From: Rhizobium freirei PRF 81
GTDB taxonomy: Bacteria; Pseudomonadota; Alphaproteobacteria; Rhizobiales; Rhizobiaceae
DNA length: 64,000 nt
Assembly: GCF_000359745.1 (NCBI RefSeq)
Contig: NZ_AQHN01000013.1
Span: 62,001 to 126,000 of the forward strand
Direction: 5' to 3'
A program made the position numbers and the translations under genes. The notes under the pieces are model-generated. The model did no database searches, had not been told where the DNA came from, and saw only the letters and a program-made list of their open reading frames with translations. This document shows, in pieces, positions 43,971 through 53,147 of the stretch (position 1 is its first letter; the number at the start of each line of letters is the position of its first letter).

Positions 43971-44894
43971 TTACTCCGTGCGGATGCGGGGATCGACGAG
44001 CCCGTAGGCGATATCGACCAGCAGGTTGACGCCGACGATGAACAAGGCCAGCACAGTGATGACGCCCTGTAGCAGCGGATAGTCGCGGGCGGCCACAGCG
44101 TCGAACGCCAGGGTTCCGAGACCCGGCCAGTTGAAGACCCGCTCGATGACGACGATGCCGCCGAGCAATCCGCCGAACTGGATGCCGAAATAGGTGATCA
44201 GCGGAATGGCGCAGTTACGCAAGGCATGTTTATAGAGCACCTTGCTCTCGCTGAGGCCTTTGGCGCGCGCGACCATGATATATTGCGACTGCAGCGTTTC
44301 CAGCATGGCGGTGCGTACCAGGCGCACATTCGTCGCCGTCAGAATGACGCCCATGGTCAGGGCGGGCATGACGTAGCTCGCTATCCCGACCATGCCGCTC
44401 GGCGGCAACCAGCCGAGCGTGATCGAGAACAGCAGCACCATCATCAGCGCCAGCCAGAAATTCGGAAAGGAAAGCCCGAGCAGCGAGAGAACGCGAATGA
44501 TCTGGTCAGCGGTCTTGCCGCGCGCCGTCGCGGCCTTGATGCCGAGCGGAATGGAAAGCACGATCGATATTGCCATCGCGATGAAGGCGAGCAGCAGGGT
44601 GGCGGGCAGGGCGTCCCCAATCAACCGGGAAACGGGCGTACCTCCGGTGAAGCTGCGGCCGAAATCGAGCGTCAGCAGGCCCTTCAGGAAGGTCAGATAT
44701 TGAACGACAAATGGCTGGTCCGTACCGAGCGCTGCGCGGATGCGTGCCAGATCCTCTTCCGTCATGCTGCCGCCGCCCTGAAACATCATCACGGCGGGAT
44801 CGCCGGTGAGGCGGATGGCGAAGGAGACGAGAAGTGTAATGGCGATGACGACGAAAACCGCCTGCAACAATCGCTTGATGAGAAAACCGGCCAC
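43971..44894 (-). CDS. Peptide-type ABC transporter permease (DppB-like), second system
   Basis: The 307-residue permease has the family start FLIKRLLQAVFVVIAITLLVSFAIRLTGDPAVMM, the loop LGTDQPFVVQYLTFLKGLLTLDFGRSFTGG, the EAA loop QSQYIMVARAKGLSESKVLYKHALRN and the end RDYPLLQGVITVLALFIVGVNLLVDIAYGLVDPRIR. It is preceded by an intercistronic hairpin after the binding-protein gene and followed by the DppC-like gene after six bases. Confidence 0.92.
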   Translation of the reverse strand: MAGFLIKRLLQAVFVVIAITLLVSFAIRLTGDPAVMMFQGGGSMTEEDLARIRAALGTDQPFVVQYLTFLKGLLTLDFGRSFTGGTPVSRLIGDALPATLLLAFIAMAISIVLSIPLGIKAATARGKTADQIIRVLSLLGLSFPNFWLALMMVLLFSITLGWLPPSGMVGIASYVMPALTMGVILTATNVRLVRTAMLETLQSQYIMVARAKGLSESKVLYKHALRNCAIPLITYFGIQFGGLLGGIVVIERVFNWPGLGTLAFDAVAARDYPLLQGVITVLALFIVGVNLLVDIAYGLVDPRIRTE

Positions 44895-44922
44895 GTTCTT
44901 TTCCCGAAATTTGCAAAATGAA

Positions 44923-44945
44923 CGCCGCCGGTAAGCCCGGCGGCG
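44923..44945 (-). other. Intercistronic stem-loop after the second peptide-binding protein gene
   Basis: CGCCGCCGG and CCGGCGGCG form a perfect 9-bp stem with a five-base loop, 14 bases after the binding-protein stop on the minus strand, without a T run. Its position matches the hairpins after other binding-protein genes in the window. Confidence 0.6.
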
Positions 44946-44958
44946 TCGCGCTTGACGA

Positions 44959-46494
44959 TTACTCGACGGTGACCTCGTTCAGCTTGATACGGGTATCCGG
45001 CGCAGGCACGAAGCCCTTCACCCGCTTGCTGATGCCGTAGATCGCGTTGGAATTATAGAGCGGCAGCTCCAGCGCCTTGTCGGAGACATACTTGCCGATG
45101 TCCTTGAGGATCTTCTCGCGCTCGGCGCGGTCGGTGAGCGGGCGCTGGGATTCCAGAAGCTTGTCCAGCGCCGCATCCTTTTCGTAGGGATTCCACTTTT
45201 CGCCGGAGTGATACATGGAATAGGCGGTGTTGTCGTAGTCGAAGGTCCAGCCGCCCCACTTCTGCTGGAACATCGCGCCGGTCTTGCCCTGCGGGATGAT
45301 GTCGTTTAGCAGAACGTTGGTCTCGTAGGGCTTGAGGGTGGCGGTGATGCCGACCATCTGCAGGTAGCTTGCGATCACCTGCGCCACCTCGTTCATGGTT
45401 GCGTCGTTGCCGCGAATGTCGATCTGGATTGCCGCGCCGGGCTTCACGCCGGCCTCGGCGAGCAGCTTCTTGGCACCTTCCGGATTGTAGGGAAGCGCCT
45501 TCAGGTCTGGATCGAAGCCAAAGGACAGCGCGCTCTGGAAGCTGGTGATTTCAGCGCCCTGGCCGACAAGGATCGACTTGACGATGGTCGCGCGGTCGAC
45601 GGCCATGATGATGGCCTTACGCACGCGCGGATCTGCAGTGATGCCGTCGCGGGTGTTGAAACGCAGCGCATCGACGGTCGGGCCGGGAACGCTGGCAATC
45701 TCCAGCTTGGAGTCGTTCTGGATGACGGGGAGCATGCCGATCGGGATGATCGGCGGAATGACGAGATCGACACGGCCGGCCTGAAGCTCGGCGACGGCGG
45801 TCGCGGGTTCGCTGATGAAGCGATATTCGAGTTCGGAGAGCTTCGGTGCGCCACCCCAGTAATCAGAGTTGGCTGCGAGCTTGATGTTCACCTTCGGCGA
45901 ATAGGAAACGAACTTGAAAGCGCCGGTGCCGACCGGGTTGAGGTTGAAATAGTCCTCGCCCTTTTCCTTGATATATTTCGGCGGAACGATCATCGCGCCG
46001 TAGCCGGCAAGCTTGGTCAGCAGCACCGGATCGGGTGCCTTCAGCTTCATGTCGACCGTGTAGTCGTCGATAATGTCGACGCTTTCGATCGCGGTATAGT
46101 TCGAGCGTTGCGGGCCCTTTGCCCCCTGTTCGCCGAGGAGGCGATCGAAGGTGAATTTTACCGATTCGGCGTTGAAGGGTTCGCCGTCATGGAACTTGAC
46201 GTTGTGGCGCAGCTTGAAGCGGATGCGCTTGCCCTGATCGAGCTCTTCCCAGGATTCGGCAAGGCCCGGCACCAGCTTGAGGTCGGGACCACGATAGGTC
46301 AGCCCGTCGAAGATATTGGTCGAGACGGCGGCCCAAGCCACCAGAAACGTATCGATCGGATCCCAGCTGCCGGGGTCCTGCGGTGAAGCGATCGTCATCT
46401 TTCCGGCTGCGAGCGCCGGCGCCGCGTTGATGGTCACGCCCGACAAGGCGAGCACCGTGAAAGCGGTTGTCAGTCCCCATTTGATTTTTTTCAT
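44959..46494 (-). CDS. Family 5 solute-binding protein, second peptide-type system
   Basis: The protein has about 511 residues and a signal peptide (MKKIKWGLTTAFTVLALSGV, cleavage near ALA-AGK). Family 5 hallmarks are ISTFLV-like SWDPIDTFLVAWAAVSTNIFDGLTYRG, LVPGLAESWEELDQGKRIRFKLRHNVKFHDGEPFNAESVKFTFDRLL, GTGAFKFVSYSP and RKAIIMAVDRATIVKSIL. ATG 46494 is preferred because AGGAAACAGG lies upstream; the frame is open to 46524. It is the second gene of the operon, between the fused ATPase and the permeases. Confidence 0.91.
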   Translation of the reverse strand: MKKIKWGLTTAFTVLALSGVTINAAPALAAGKMTIASPQDPGSWDPIDTFLVAWAAVSTNIFDGLTYRGPDLKLVPGLAESWEELDQGKRIRFKLRHNVKFHDGEPFNAESVKFTFDRLLGEQGAKGPQRSNYTAIESVDIIDDYTVDMKLKAPDPVLLTKLAGYGAMIVPPKYIKEKGEDYFNLNPVGTGAFKFVSYSPKVNIKLAANSDYWGGAPKLSELEYRFISEPATAVAELQAGRVDLVIPPIIPIGMLPVIQNDSKLEIASVPGPTVDALRFNTRDGITADPRVRKAIIMAVDRATIVKSILVGQGAEITSFQSALSFGFDPDLKALPYNPEGAKKLLAEAGVKPGAAIQIDIRGNDATMNEVAQVIASYLQMVGITATLKPYETNVLLNDIIPQGKTGAMFQQKWGGWTFDYDNTAYSMYHSGEKWNPYEKDAALDKLLESQRPLTDRAEREKILKDIGKYVSDKALELPLYNSNAIYGISKRVKGFVPAPDTRIKLNEVTVE

Positions 46495-46541
46495 CGAACC
46501 TGTTTCCTCTTCAGATCGTTGCAAAAAAAGATAGCAGTCGT

Positions 46542-48368
46542 TCAGGCGCTCCTGGCGATGAAATGACCTGCGCCGATTTCCTCGCGAGCGAGAATGGGCG
46601 GCTCATCGCCGACGCGGCGAACGGGATTTGGAATTTCGCCTTCGATCAGCGCGGTCTTGCGCTCGACCGCAGGATCGGCGACCGGCACGGCAGATAGCAG
46701 GCGGCGGGTGTAATCATGCATTGGCGTCTCAAAGACCTGTCGGCGGCTGCCCATTTCCATGATCTGGCCGAGGTAGAGCACGGCGACCCGGTGGCTTATC
46801 TTTTCCACCACCGCCATGTCATGGCTGATGAAGAGATAGGCAAGCCCGCGTTCCGCCTGCAGGTCCATGAACAGATTGATGATCTGCGCCTGGATCGATA
46901 CGTCGAGCGCCGAAAGCGCCTCATCGGCGATGATGAGCTTAGGGTCGGAGGCAAGCGCGCGGGCGATGCAGACGCGCTGGCGCTGACCGCCGGAGAATTC
47001 GTGCGGATAACGCTCCGCATGTGCCGATGTCAGGCCGACGCGCTCCAGAAGTTCGTCCACGCGGCGGCGAACCTCCTTCGAGCCTGGGATGATGCCGTGC
47101 GTGTTGATCGGTTCCGCGATCGAGAAGCCGACCGTCTTGCGCGGGTCGAGCGAGGCGAATGGATCCTGGAAGATATATTGCACGTCGCGGCGCATGCGGA
47201 AGCGTTCTGCCGCCGACATTGCGGCAAAGCTTTTGCCGTTGAACGAGATTTCGCCGGAACGCGCCTTTTGCAATTGCTGGATGGTGCGGCCGATCGTCGA
47301 CTTGCCGGAGCCGGATTCGCCGACCAGGGCAAGCGTTTCGCCCGGATGGATATCGAAACCGACCTGCTGGACGGCACTGCAGCGATGCGTGACCTGACCG
47401 AGGACGTTCTTTTTTATGTCGAAACGCACGAAGAGGTCGCGCACCGACAAGAGTGGCGGCTGATCATATTTAGCAGTGTTCTGAACGCGCTCCTCGCCGA
47501 CGATCTTCGGCTCGCCACCTTCGAGAACGATGAGCGGTGATCGCTTCGGAAAGTCCTGGCCCGCCATGCTGCCGAGCTTTGGAACGGCTGCAAGCAGGGC
47601 GCGGGTATAGGGATGCTTCGGGTTGGCGAATATCTCGCGAACCGGCCCTTCCTCGACCTTTTTTCCCTTCCACATGACGACAACGTCGTCCGCCATCTCG
47701 GCGACGACACCCATGTCATGGGTGATGAAGATCATGCCCATGCCGAGATCCTTCTGGAGATCCCGCATGATATTGAGGATCTGCGCCTGGATGGTGACGT
47801 CGAGCGCCGTCGTCGGCTCGTCGGCGATCAGCAGCTTGGGGCGGCAGGCCAGCGCCATGGCGATCATGACGCGCTGCCGCATGCCGCCGGAGAGCTGATG
47901 CGGATAGCGCTTGAGCAGTGCTGCGGCATCGGGCAGTCGCACCATCTCAAGAAGACGGCGGGCTTCGGTCATCGCGGCGGATTTGCCGATATCTTCATGC
48001 AGCAAAAGGACTTCGCAGATCTGGTCGCCGATCGTGAAGACCGGATTGAGCGAGGTCATCGGCTCCTGGAAGATCATGGCGATCTCCTTGCCGCGGATGG
48101 AGCGGACTTCCTTCTGCGAGAGCTTGAGAAGGTCCTTGCCGTTGAAGGTGATGCTGCCGGTCTCGAAGCGCGCACCCATCATATCCGCAAGCCGCATGAT
48201 CGAAAGCGACGTCACCGATTTTCCGGAGCCGGATTCCCCGACCACCGCAAGCGTCCGGCCCGGCTCTACGGAAAAGGAAAGACCTTCCACAACGCGGCTC
48301 TCGCCGAACTGCACCGTCAGATCCGCGACCGACAGAAGCGGCTTCTTCGTGTTCGTCGCCTCCGTCAT
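46542..48368 (-). CDS. Fused double ATPase of peptide-type ABC importer, second system
   Basis: The 608-residue protein has two ATPase domains. The first has [16 protein letters not shown] and [12 protein letters not shown]; the second has [25 protein letters not shown] and [12 protein letters not shown]. Oligopeptide-type C-terminal segments follow each ([22 protein letters not shown]). It belongs to the GsiA-like fused class, as does the ATPase at 2521-4167, and leads the minus-strand operon ATPase-binding protein-DppB-DppC-M14 peptidase. ATG 48368 has GAGGTGA upstream; ATG 48401 in frame does not. Confidence 0.92.
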   Translation of the reverse strand: MTEATNTKKPLLSVADLTVQFGESRVVEGLSFSVEPGRTLAVVGESGSGKSVTSLSIMRLADMMGARFETGSITFNGKDLLKLSQKEVRSIRGKEIAMIFQEPMTSLNPVFTIGDQICEVLLLHEDIGKSAAMTEARRLLEMVRLPDAAALLKRYPHQLSGGMRQRVMIAMALACRPKLLIADEPTTALDVTIQAQILNIMRDLQKDLGMGMIFITHDMGVVAEMADDVVVMWKGKKVEEGPVREIFANPKHPYTRALLAAVPKLGSMAGQDFPKRSPLIVLEGGEPKIVGEERVQNTAKYDQPPLLSVRDLFVRFDIKKNVLGQVTHRCSAVQQVGFDIHPGETLALVGESGSGKSTIGRTIQQLQKARSGEISFNGKSFAAMSAAERFRMRRDVQYIFQDPFASLDPRKTVGFSIAEPINTHGIIPGSKEVRRRVDELLERVGLTSAHAERYPHEFSGGQRQRVCIARALASDPKLIIADEALSALDVSIQAQIINLFMDLQAERGLAYLFISHDMAVVEKISHRVAVLYLGQIMEMGSRRQVFETPMHDYTRRLLSAVPVADPAVERKTALIEGEIPNPVRRVGDEPPILAREEIGAGHFIARSA

Positions 48369-48890
48369 GCGCTCACCTCGATATGTAGCGGATTGCTCCA
48401 TGAGCGTTCGGAATCTTGCGGATTGATGGGCGCGACCTGCGATTCCATTCTCACTCTATCCCCGGCAGCAATGACGTGGTTCTTTGATGCGAACGCGTTA
48501 AGGTTCTCGCAGGGATCACCGCTTGGATTGGGCGATAGGACGTTGTAGTCCGCAGCCATTTGATTCTGGAAAGCCAAGCGACTTTTTCCTCCGAAGCAGG
48601 TGCCTCACGATCACCTATATCCGTGTTCCCACTATATTTCTTAGGCCATGAGATAGCATCAAACAACAATCCGGTCTATATTGTTGAACAATTTTCGTGA
48701 TGCTCGCCGAAAATCGGGAGGAGTTCACGTGGAATCGTCCAACGGGGCAGCGCCGTCAGCGGTGTAACCCAGTGGATTGGGATCAGAAATCCGATTGCTT
48801 GCGAGCTTTCGCAGCAATGCATAGCTTGCCGGAGAATGCAGGGATGGATAGGCGCTGCAGTTTGACCGAACGCAGGCGCCAGGAGAGCAG
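48369..48890. other. Divergent intergenic region of the second peptide operon and GntR regulator
   Basis: The 522 bases contain no convincing gene; a 65-codon plus-strand frame (48697-48894) overlaps the regulator start and has no family features. The AT-rich part 48640-48700 holds a perfect dyad ATTGTTGAACAAT and probably the divergent promoters. Confidence 0.55.
48680..48692. promoter_or_regulatory. Candidate GntR/FCD operator
   Basis: ATTGTTGAACAAT is a perfect 13-bp palindrome with one central base, in the AT-rich part of the region between the fused ATPase and the GntR/FCD regulator. FCD-type GntR proteins commonly bind short dyads of this size. Confidence 0.5.
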
Positions 48891-49586
48891 ATGAAGCAGA
48901 CGAAGCTTGTGAGTATCGAGCCGACTTCGGGTACGGCGGAAGCCGGGCAGACGGTCACCGAGGTGACGGCGGCGCGTATCCGTGAGCGGGTCATCAGCGG
49001 AACGCTATCGCCCGGAAGCCATCTCTCCGAGGCGAACCTATGCGAGGAACTGCAGGTTTCGCGCAATACGCTGCGCGAGGTTTTTCGGCTGCTGACGAAG
49101 GAAGGCGTGCTGCGCCATGAAGCCAATCGCGGCGTGTTCGTCACCACGCCCAGCATATCGACCATCATCGACATCTTCCATATCCGCCGCCTCATAGAAT
49201 GTTCCGCGCTTTCCGGTGCCCATCATCGTCATCCGAGCGTCGGCAAGATGCGAGCGGCTGTGGATGAGGCGGTCCGTCATCGTGACCTCGGTGAATGGCT
49301 TGATGTCGGCAGCGCAGACATTGCCTTTCACGCCGCGATCGTCGAGCTGGCCGACAGCCCTCGGCTCTCGGCATTTTACGCGCAGATCTCGCTGGAGCTG
49401 CGGCTGGTCTTCGGCCTGATACGCGATCCGGAATATCTGCATGCTCCCTATGTCGGGCAGAATGCCACGATCCTGTCCCATCTTGAGGAGGGGGCAACGG
49501 CGAGCGCTGCCGAAGCGCTGGAGAAATATCTCTATCAAGCCGAGCGGTTCATCCTGGCCGCCTATTCCAGAGCGATTCCCGGCTGA
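48891..49586 (+). CDS. GntR-family regulator with FCD domain
   Basis: The 231-residue regulator has an N-terminal winged helix (VTAARIRERVISGTLSPGSHLSEANLCEELQVSRNTLREVFRLLTKEGVLRHEANRGVFVTTPS) and a C-terminal FCD all-helical ligand domain, with candidate metal ligands in DVGSADIAFHAAIVELADS. AGGAGAG precedes the ATG. It is divergent from the second peptide importer operon and is its most likely regulator; it could also act on the MFS genes downstream. Confidence 0.92.
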   Translation: MKQTKLVSIEPTSGTAEAGQTVTEVTAARIRERVISGTLSPGSHLSEANLCEELQVSRNTLREVFRLLTKEGVLRHEANRGVFVTTPSISTIIDIFHIRRLIECSALSGAHHRHPSVGKMRAAVDEAVRHRDLGEWLDVGSADIAFHAAIVELADSPRLSAFYAQISLELRLVFGLIRDPEYLHAPYVGQNATILSHLEEGATASAAEALEKYLYQAERFILAAYSRAIPG

Positions 49587-49757
49587 AGGCACAGCCGAGA
49601 CATTCATTGTGGAAATCGTATCCGGATAGGTTGTGGCTCCAAGCAAACATTTGCGTCACAGCCGATTTTGGCGGCAGGATAGCCGCCATCCGGGATGAAA
49701 TCGTGATTCCATCTGCCTTAAACGGGCTGATCTTGGCCGTCGTCGATCAGGACGACC

Positions 49758-51038
49758 ATGCATGTCGAACCGGAACAGCAAAATAAGCAACCGGCTACTA
49801 CGGACTGGGATGGAATGGACGCGCAATCCTTGAAAAGTTCCGGCAGGACCACTGCAATTCAGCAGGTATGGGCTTCGCCGCTCTATCGCGGAGCGACACT
49901 CGCTCTCTTCCTTTCGGGCCTGGGAACTTCGGCTTCGCTGCCGCAGATCGTCGTCTTCCTGGTAAAAGAGCTCGGAACATCGATGCCCGTGGCCGGGCTC
50001 TACTACCTTACCGGTCTGACGGCGCCGGTTGCCGGCTATCTGGTCGGTCGCTACTCCGACCGGGCGGGCAAACGCCTCAGCCTATTCCGACTATGCGCCA
50101 TGGCAGGCTTTCTCGGATGGATGGGCTTTGCACTTTCGAATGCGCCCTGGATGCCGTTCGTCATCGGTGCTGTCGTCCTGGCGTTCTCCGGCTCCGCGAC
50201 ATCGCAGCTTTTCACCGCCATTCACGACGATCTGAACAGAAACCCGGCGGGCGCGAACGAGAGCGTGGTCGCAATCATCCGAATGGCTTTGACGGCGGGT
50301 TGGATCGTCGGCCCGTTTATCGGTGCGTGGCTGGCGGCCGAAACCGGTCTGCGAACCATGTTCTGGGCGACGGCCATCTGTTTTGTGGCGCAAATCGCTC
50401 CCCTGGGAACCTTGAGCGTCTCGGTGAGCCCCAAGTTAAAAACAAAACATGCGACCGGCAAAGCCAGCTCGCCTAGCTGGTCGGATATGATGCCGCTGCT
50501 GGCTTTTACCGGCCTCTATGTGCTCGTCTATGCCGGCGAGCCCATCAAATACGGCTTTCTTCTGCTTTACATGGAGGAAAACCTCGGGGTCGATCCGGGT
50601 GTGCGCGGCGCGGTTATCGGAACGCAGCCGCTGATCGAGCTTCTTCTGATGCCGTTCAGCGTCATGCTCGCCCGGCGGATCGGCACGCTCTGGCTGATGT
50701 GCATCGCGGCGGCATGTGGCGTCGCCGCCAATTTGTGTTTTGCAGCATGGCCAAGCGCCATCGGCATGTTTGCAGGGCAGACGCTGATGGGTGGCGTCTG
50801 GGGGCTCTACATGGTGCTGGGGCTGATCGTAGCCCAGCGTCTTCTTCCCAACGCCGTCGCAACCGCCTCCGCCATCTTCATGAGCTCTTCGGCGCTGGCC
50901 ATGGCACTTGGCGGCGGTGTCGGCGGCATCGGTGTCGCCTATCTCGGTCTTCCGAATGTCTTCTACCTTCCGGCGGTATTCTCCCTGGTGGCGATGATCG
51001 GCTTGGCGATCATGGCGCGGCGCGGCGTCATCGAGTAG
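49758..51038 (+). CDS. MFS transporter, SET (sugar efflux)-like, copy 1
   Basis: The 426-residue protein has twelve membrane segments after a 35-residue polar leader. It resembles the SetA/SetB sugar efflux group: GLGTSASLPQIVVFLVKELGTSMPVAGLYYLTGLTAPVAGYLVGRYSDRAGKRLSLFRLC has the SET-type loop after helix 2, and SQLFTAIHDD-LN with RMALTAGWIVGPFIGAWLA matches the middle of that family. CAGGACGACC precedes the ATG. A second related transporter follows at 51157. The substrate is not known. Confidence 0.82.
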   Translation: MHVEPEQQNKQPATTDWDGMDAQSLKSSGRTTAIQQVWASPLYRGATLALFLSGLGTSASLPQIVVFLVKELGTSMPVAGLYYLTGLTAPVAGYLVGRYSDRAGKRLSLFRLCAMAGFLGWMGFALSNAPWMPFVIGAVVLAFSGSATSQLFTAIHDDLNRNPAGANESVVAIIRMALTAGWIVGPFIGAWLAAETGLRTMFWATAICFVAQIAPLGTLSVSVSPKLKTKHATGKASSPSWSDMMPLLAFTGLYVLVYAGEPIKYGFLLLYMEENLGVDPGVRGAVIGTQPLIELLLMPFSVMLARRIGTLWLMCIAAACGVAANLCFAAWPSAIGMFAGQTLMGGVWGLYMVLGLIVAQRLLPNAVATASAIFMSSSALAMALGGGVGGIGVAYLGLPNVFYLPAVFSLVAMIGLAIMARRGVIE

Positions 51039-51076
51039 CGTTCCGCCTGCGTCGGCGTCGCCAATAATTTGCTTTG

Positions 51077-51103
51077 GCAGGTTTCGGACAATGCCAAACC
51101 TGC
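51077..51103 (+). terminator. Hairpin between the two SET-like MFS genes
   Basis: GCAGGTTT and AAACCTGC form a perfect 8-bp stem with an 11-base loop, 39 bases after the first MFS stop. There is no T run after it, so it may be a processing or attenuation hairpin rather than a full terminator. Confidence 0.45.
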
Positions 51104-51156
51104 TAAAAGCCCTTCGCCCAGCTACCGGGTGATTTGCCAGACCCTCGACATCACAG

Positions 51157-52356
51157 ATGACCCGCCTCCTTCCTGACGTTTTTCGCAACCCGACGATCCG
51201 GGTGAGCATGCTTGCCATCTTTGCCTTCGGCTTTGCCGGAGCGGCGACCTCTCCCTATCAGTCCGTCGTGGGGATCCGCGAACTCGGCTTGAGCAACGGG
51301 TTGTATTCGGCGCTGATCTTCTGTGCGGCTGCGGTGAATGTCGTCGTCAGCATTCTCCTGGGAAATCTGGCGGATAGGATCGGCGAATATCGCGCGATGA
51401 TGCTGACGGTCGCCATCTTCGGTACTCTCGGTTACGGCGCCGTCTATATCGTCCCGGCGCAAGCGACCTTCATTCTCAGCGCCCTGTTCTTCCTGCCGAT
51501 TTACGGCTCGCTCAATTCGCTGCTTTTCGCCAATGTCAGGGTTGCGACCAGAGGGATGGAGCGCAATGATGTCGCGACCGTCAATTCGGGCGTCCGGGCG
51601 ATGATTTCGCTCTCCTGGGTTCTGGTGCCGGGAATTACCGGAGCATTGCTTGCAAACTCGGCGAGCATGTTGCCCGCTTATCTTTTTGCCGGTCTCGCTT
51701 GCGTCGTCTGTTTCGGATTGATCGCGGTTTTCCTCCCGCGGCAGAACGGCACCGACGCGGCGGCGACGCGTCATCTCTCTTATCTTGCCGCACTTGGCGA
51801 GGTCATCTCACCGCCCGTATTCGTGCGCGTGATGGCAGTGGCGTTGATCAGCAGTACGCTCCACGTCAACGGCGCCATCCTGCCGCTAGTCGTTACCGGT
51901 GCAGCGCATGGGACCGTTGCCGACATCGGGGTTCTCGTCGGCATCGTGGCGCTTCTCGAGGTCATCTTCATCGTCGTCTGGGGACGCGCCCAGCGGATCA
52001 TGAGCCATGTCACGGCGCTCGCGATCGGCACGGTGATCTATGTGATTTACCTGCTGCTGCTCGGTCTGGCGTCGGCGCCGTGGCATATGTATGCGCTGAC
52101 GCTTATCAGCGGCATCGGGGCAGCGGCCCTCATAAGCATCCCGATCACCTATCTGCAGGATCTGATTGCCGAGCGCCCCGGACTCGGCAGCGCCTTGATC
52201 TCGGTCAATATTTTCCTGAGCGCCGGCTTGAGCGCTCTCCTTTTCGCGCTGGGGACTGCCGTGAGCAGCTATTCCGGAACAGCGATTATCGGGGCCTTTG
52301 CCGGGCTGTCGGGGCTTGCCATGCTGCTTTACTGCGACGGCATCAGGCGACACTGA
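51157..52356 (+). CDS. MFS transporter, SET-like, copy 2
   Basis: The 399-residue protein has about twelve membrane segments and no polar leader. Its FAFGFAGAATSPYQSVVGIRELGLSNGLYSALIFCAAAVNVVVSILLGNLADRIGEYRAMM matches the first two helices and loop of the same group as copy 1, and GMERNDVATVNSGVRAMISLSWVLVPGITGALL parallels its middle section. The two proteins differ widely outside these parts. The ribosome binding site at ATG 51157 is weak. Tandem placement suggests they may form a functional pair or serve related substrates. Confidence 0.82.
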   Translation: MTRLLPDVFRNPTIRVSMLAIFAFGFAGAATSPYQSVVGIRELGLSNGLYSALIFCAAAVNVVVSILLGNLADRIGEYRAMMLTVAIFGTLGYGAVYIVPAQATFILSALFFLPIYGSLNSLLFANVRVATRGMERNDVATVNSGVRAMISLSWVLVPGITGALLANSASMLPAYLFAGLACVVCFGLIAVFLPRQNGTDAAATRHLSYLAALGEVISPPVFVRVMAVALISSTLHVNGAILPLVVTGAAHGTVADIGVLVGIVALLEVIFIVVWGRAQRIMSHVTALAIGTVIYVIYLLLLGLASAPWHMYALTLISGIGAAALISIPITYLQDLIAERPGLGSALISVNIFLSAGLSALLFALGTAVSSYSGTAIIGAFAGLSGLAMLLYCDGIRRH

Positions 52357-52438
52357 GAGAGAAATCAAAAGCTTTTTCCGGCGCTTCGCTATGGCCTCGA
52401 CCATCCATTGACGAACGGACGTCGTTCAGATAGTCGTA

Positions 52439-52455
52439 AAGTCATCTGATGACTT
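52439..52455. promoter_or_regulatory. Perfect 17-bp palindrome before the second GntR/FCD regulator
   Basis: AAGTCATC-T-GATGACTT is symmetric over 17 bases and ends 15 bases before the GTG start of the regulator gene. This size and position are typical of FadR/GntR autoregulatory operators. Confidence 0.75.
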
Positions 52456-52469
52456 GATGAGGATGAGCC

Positions 52470-53147
52470 GTGCGTGCCTTGACCAAGACGACGCTTGCCG
52501 ACACTGCCGTGGAGGCTATCCGCAGCGAAATCATCGCCCAACGCTGGGGAGTCGGTGACAAGCTGCCCAATGAGGCCGCTCTTTCCTCGATGCTTTCAGT
52601 CAGTCGCGGCACGATCCGCGAAGCCGTGCGCGTGCTGGCCTCACAAGGCTATCTCGAGACACGACAGGGGTCCGGCACCTACGTGCGCTCGACGACCGAT
52701 TTCGGCCGTCCGCTCGACATCGCCCGTCGCGCCGGGCTGAGGGACCAATTCGAAGCCCGGTTGGCTCTTGAGGTCGAGGCCGCGCGGCTGACCGCTCTGC
52801 GCCATACGCCGGAGGTGATCTCGCAACTGCGCGGGCTGCTCGCCGCGCGAGGAAATTACGAAGGGGGTGACAAGTCGGGTTTCATCAAGCGCGACCTTGC
52901 CTTCCATAAAGCGGTCGTTGCCGCATCGCGGAACATGGCGATGGTCGAGATCTACGATTTCTTCTCCATGTCGATCGCCGAAACCATCGAGGCGACGCTC
53001 GATGCCGAAATTCCCGAGCCGGACATGCAGGCGCATGTCGAGATCGTCGACGCCATCGAAACCGGTGATCCGGAAGCGGCCGACGCTGCCGTGCGCCGTT
53101 TCATGGCTCCCGTTATTGTCACACTTGATCGGTTACTGATGTCATGA
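52470..53147 (+). CDS. FadR/GntR-family regulator with FCD domain
   Basis: The 225-residue regulator has an N-terminal HTH (TAVEAIRSEIIAQRWGVGDKLPNEAALSSMLSVSRGTIREAVRVLASQGYLETRQGSGTYVR) and a C-terminal FCD domain with candidate metal ligands (KRDLAFHKAVVAASRN). GTG 52470 is supported by GAGGATGAG upstream. It overlaps the MFS gene downstream by four bases, so regulator and transporter are coupled. It probably represses its own operon through the palindrome at 52439. Confidence 0.92.
   Translation: MRALTKTTLADTAVEAIRSEIIAQRWGVGDKLPNEAALSSMLSVSRGTIREAVRVLASQGYLETRQGSGTYVRSTTDFGRPLDIARRAGLRDQFEARLALEVEAARLTALRHTPEVISQLRGLLAARGNYEGGDKSGFIKRDLAFHKAVVAASRNMAMVEIYDFFSMSIAETIEATLDAEIPEPDMQAHVEIVDAIETGDPEAADAAVRRFMAPVIVTLDRLLMS

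Noticed and set aside
48697..48894. A 65-codon plus-strand frame before the GntR/FCD gene
   Set aside because: It overlaps the regulator's ribosome binding site and start, has no motifs, and starts amid probable promoter DNA.
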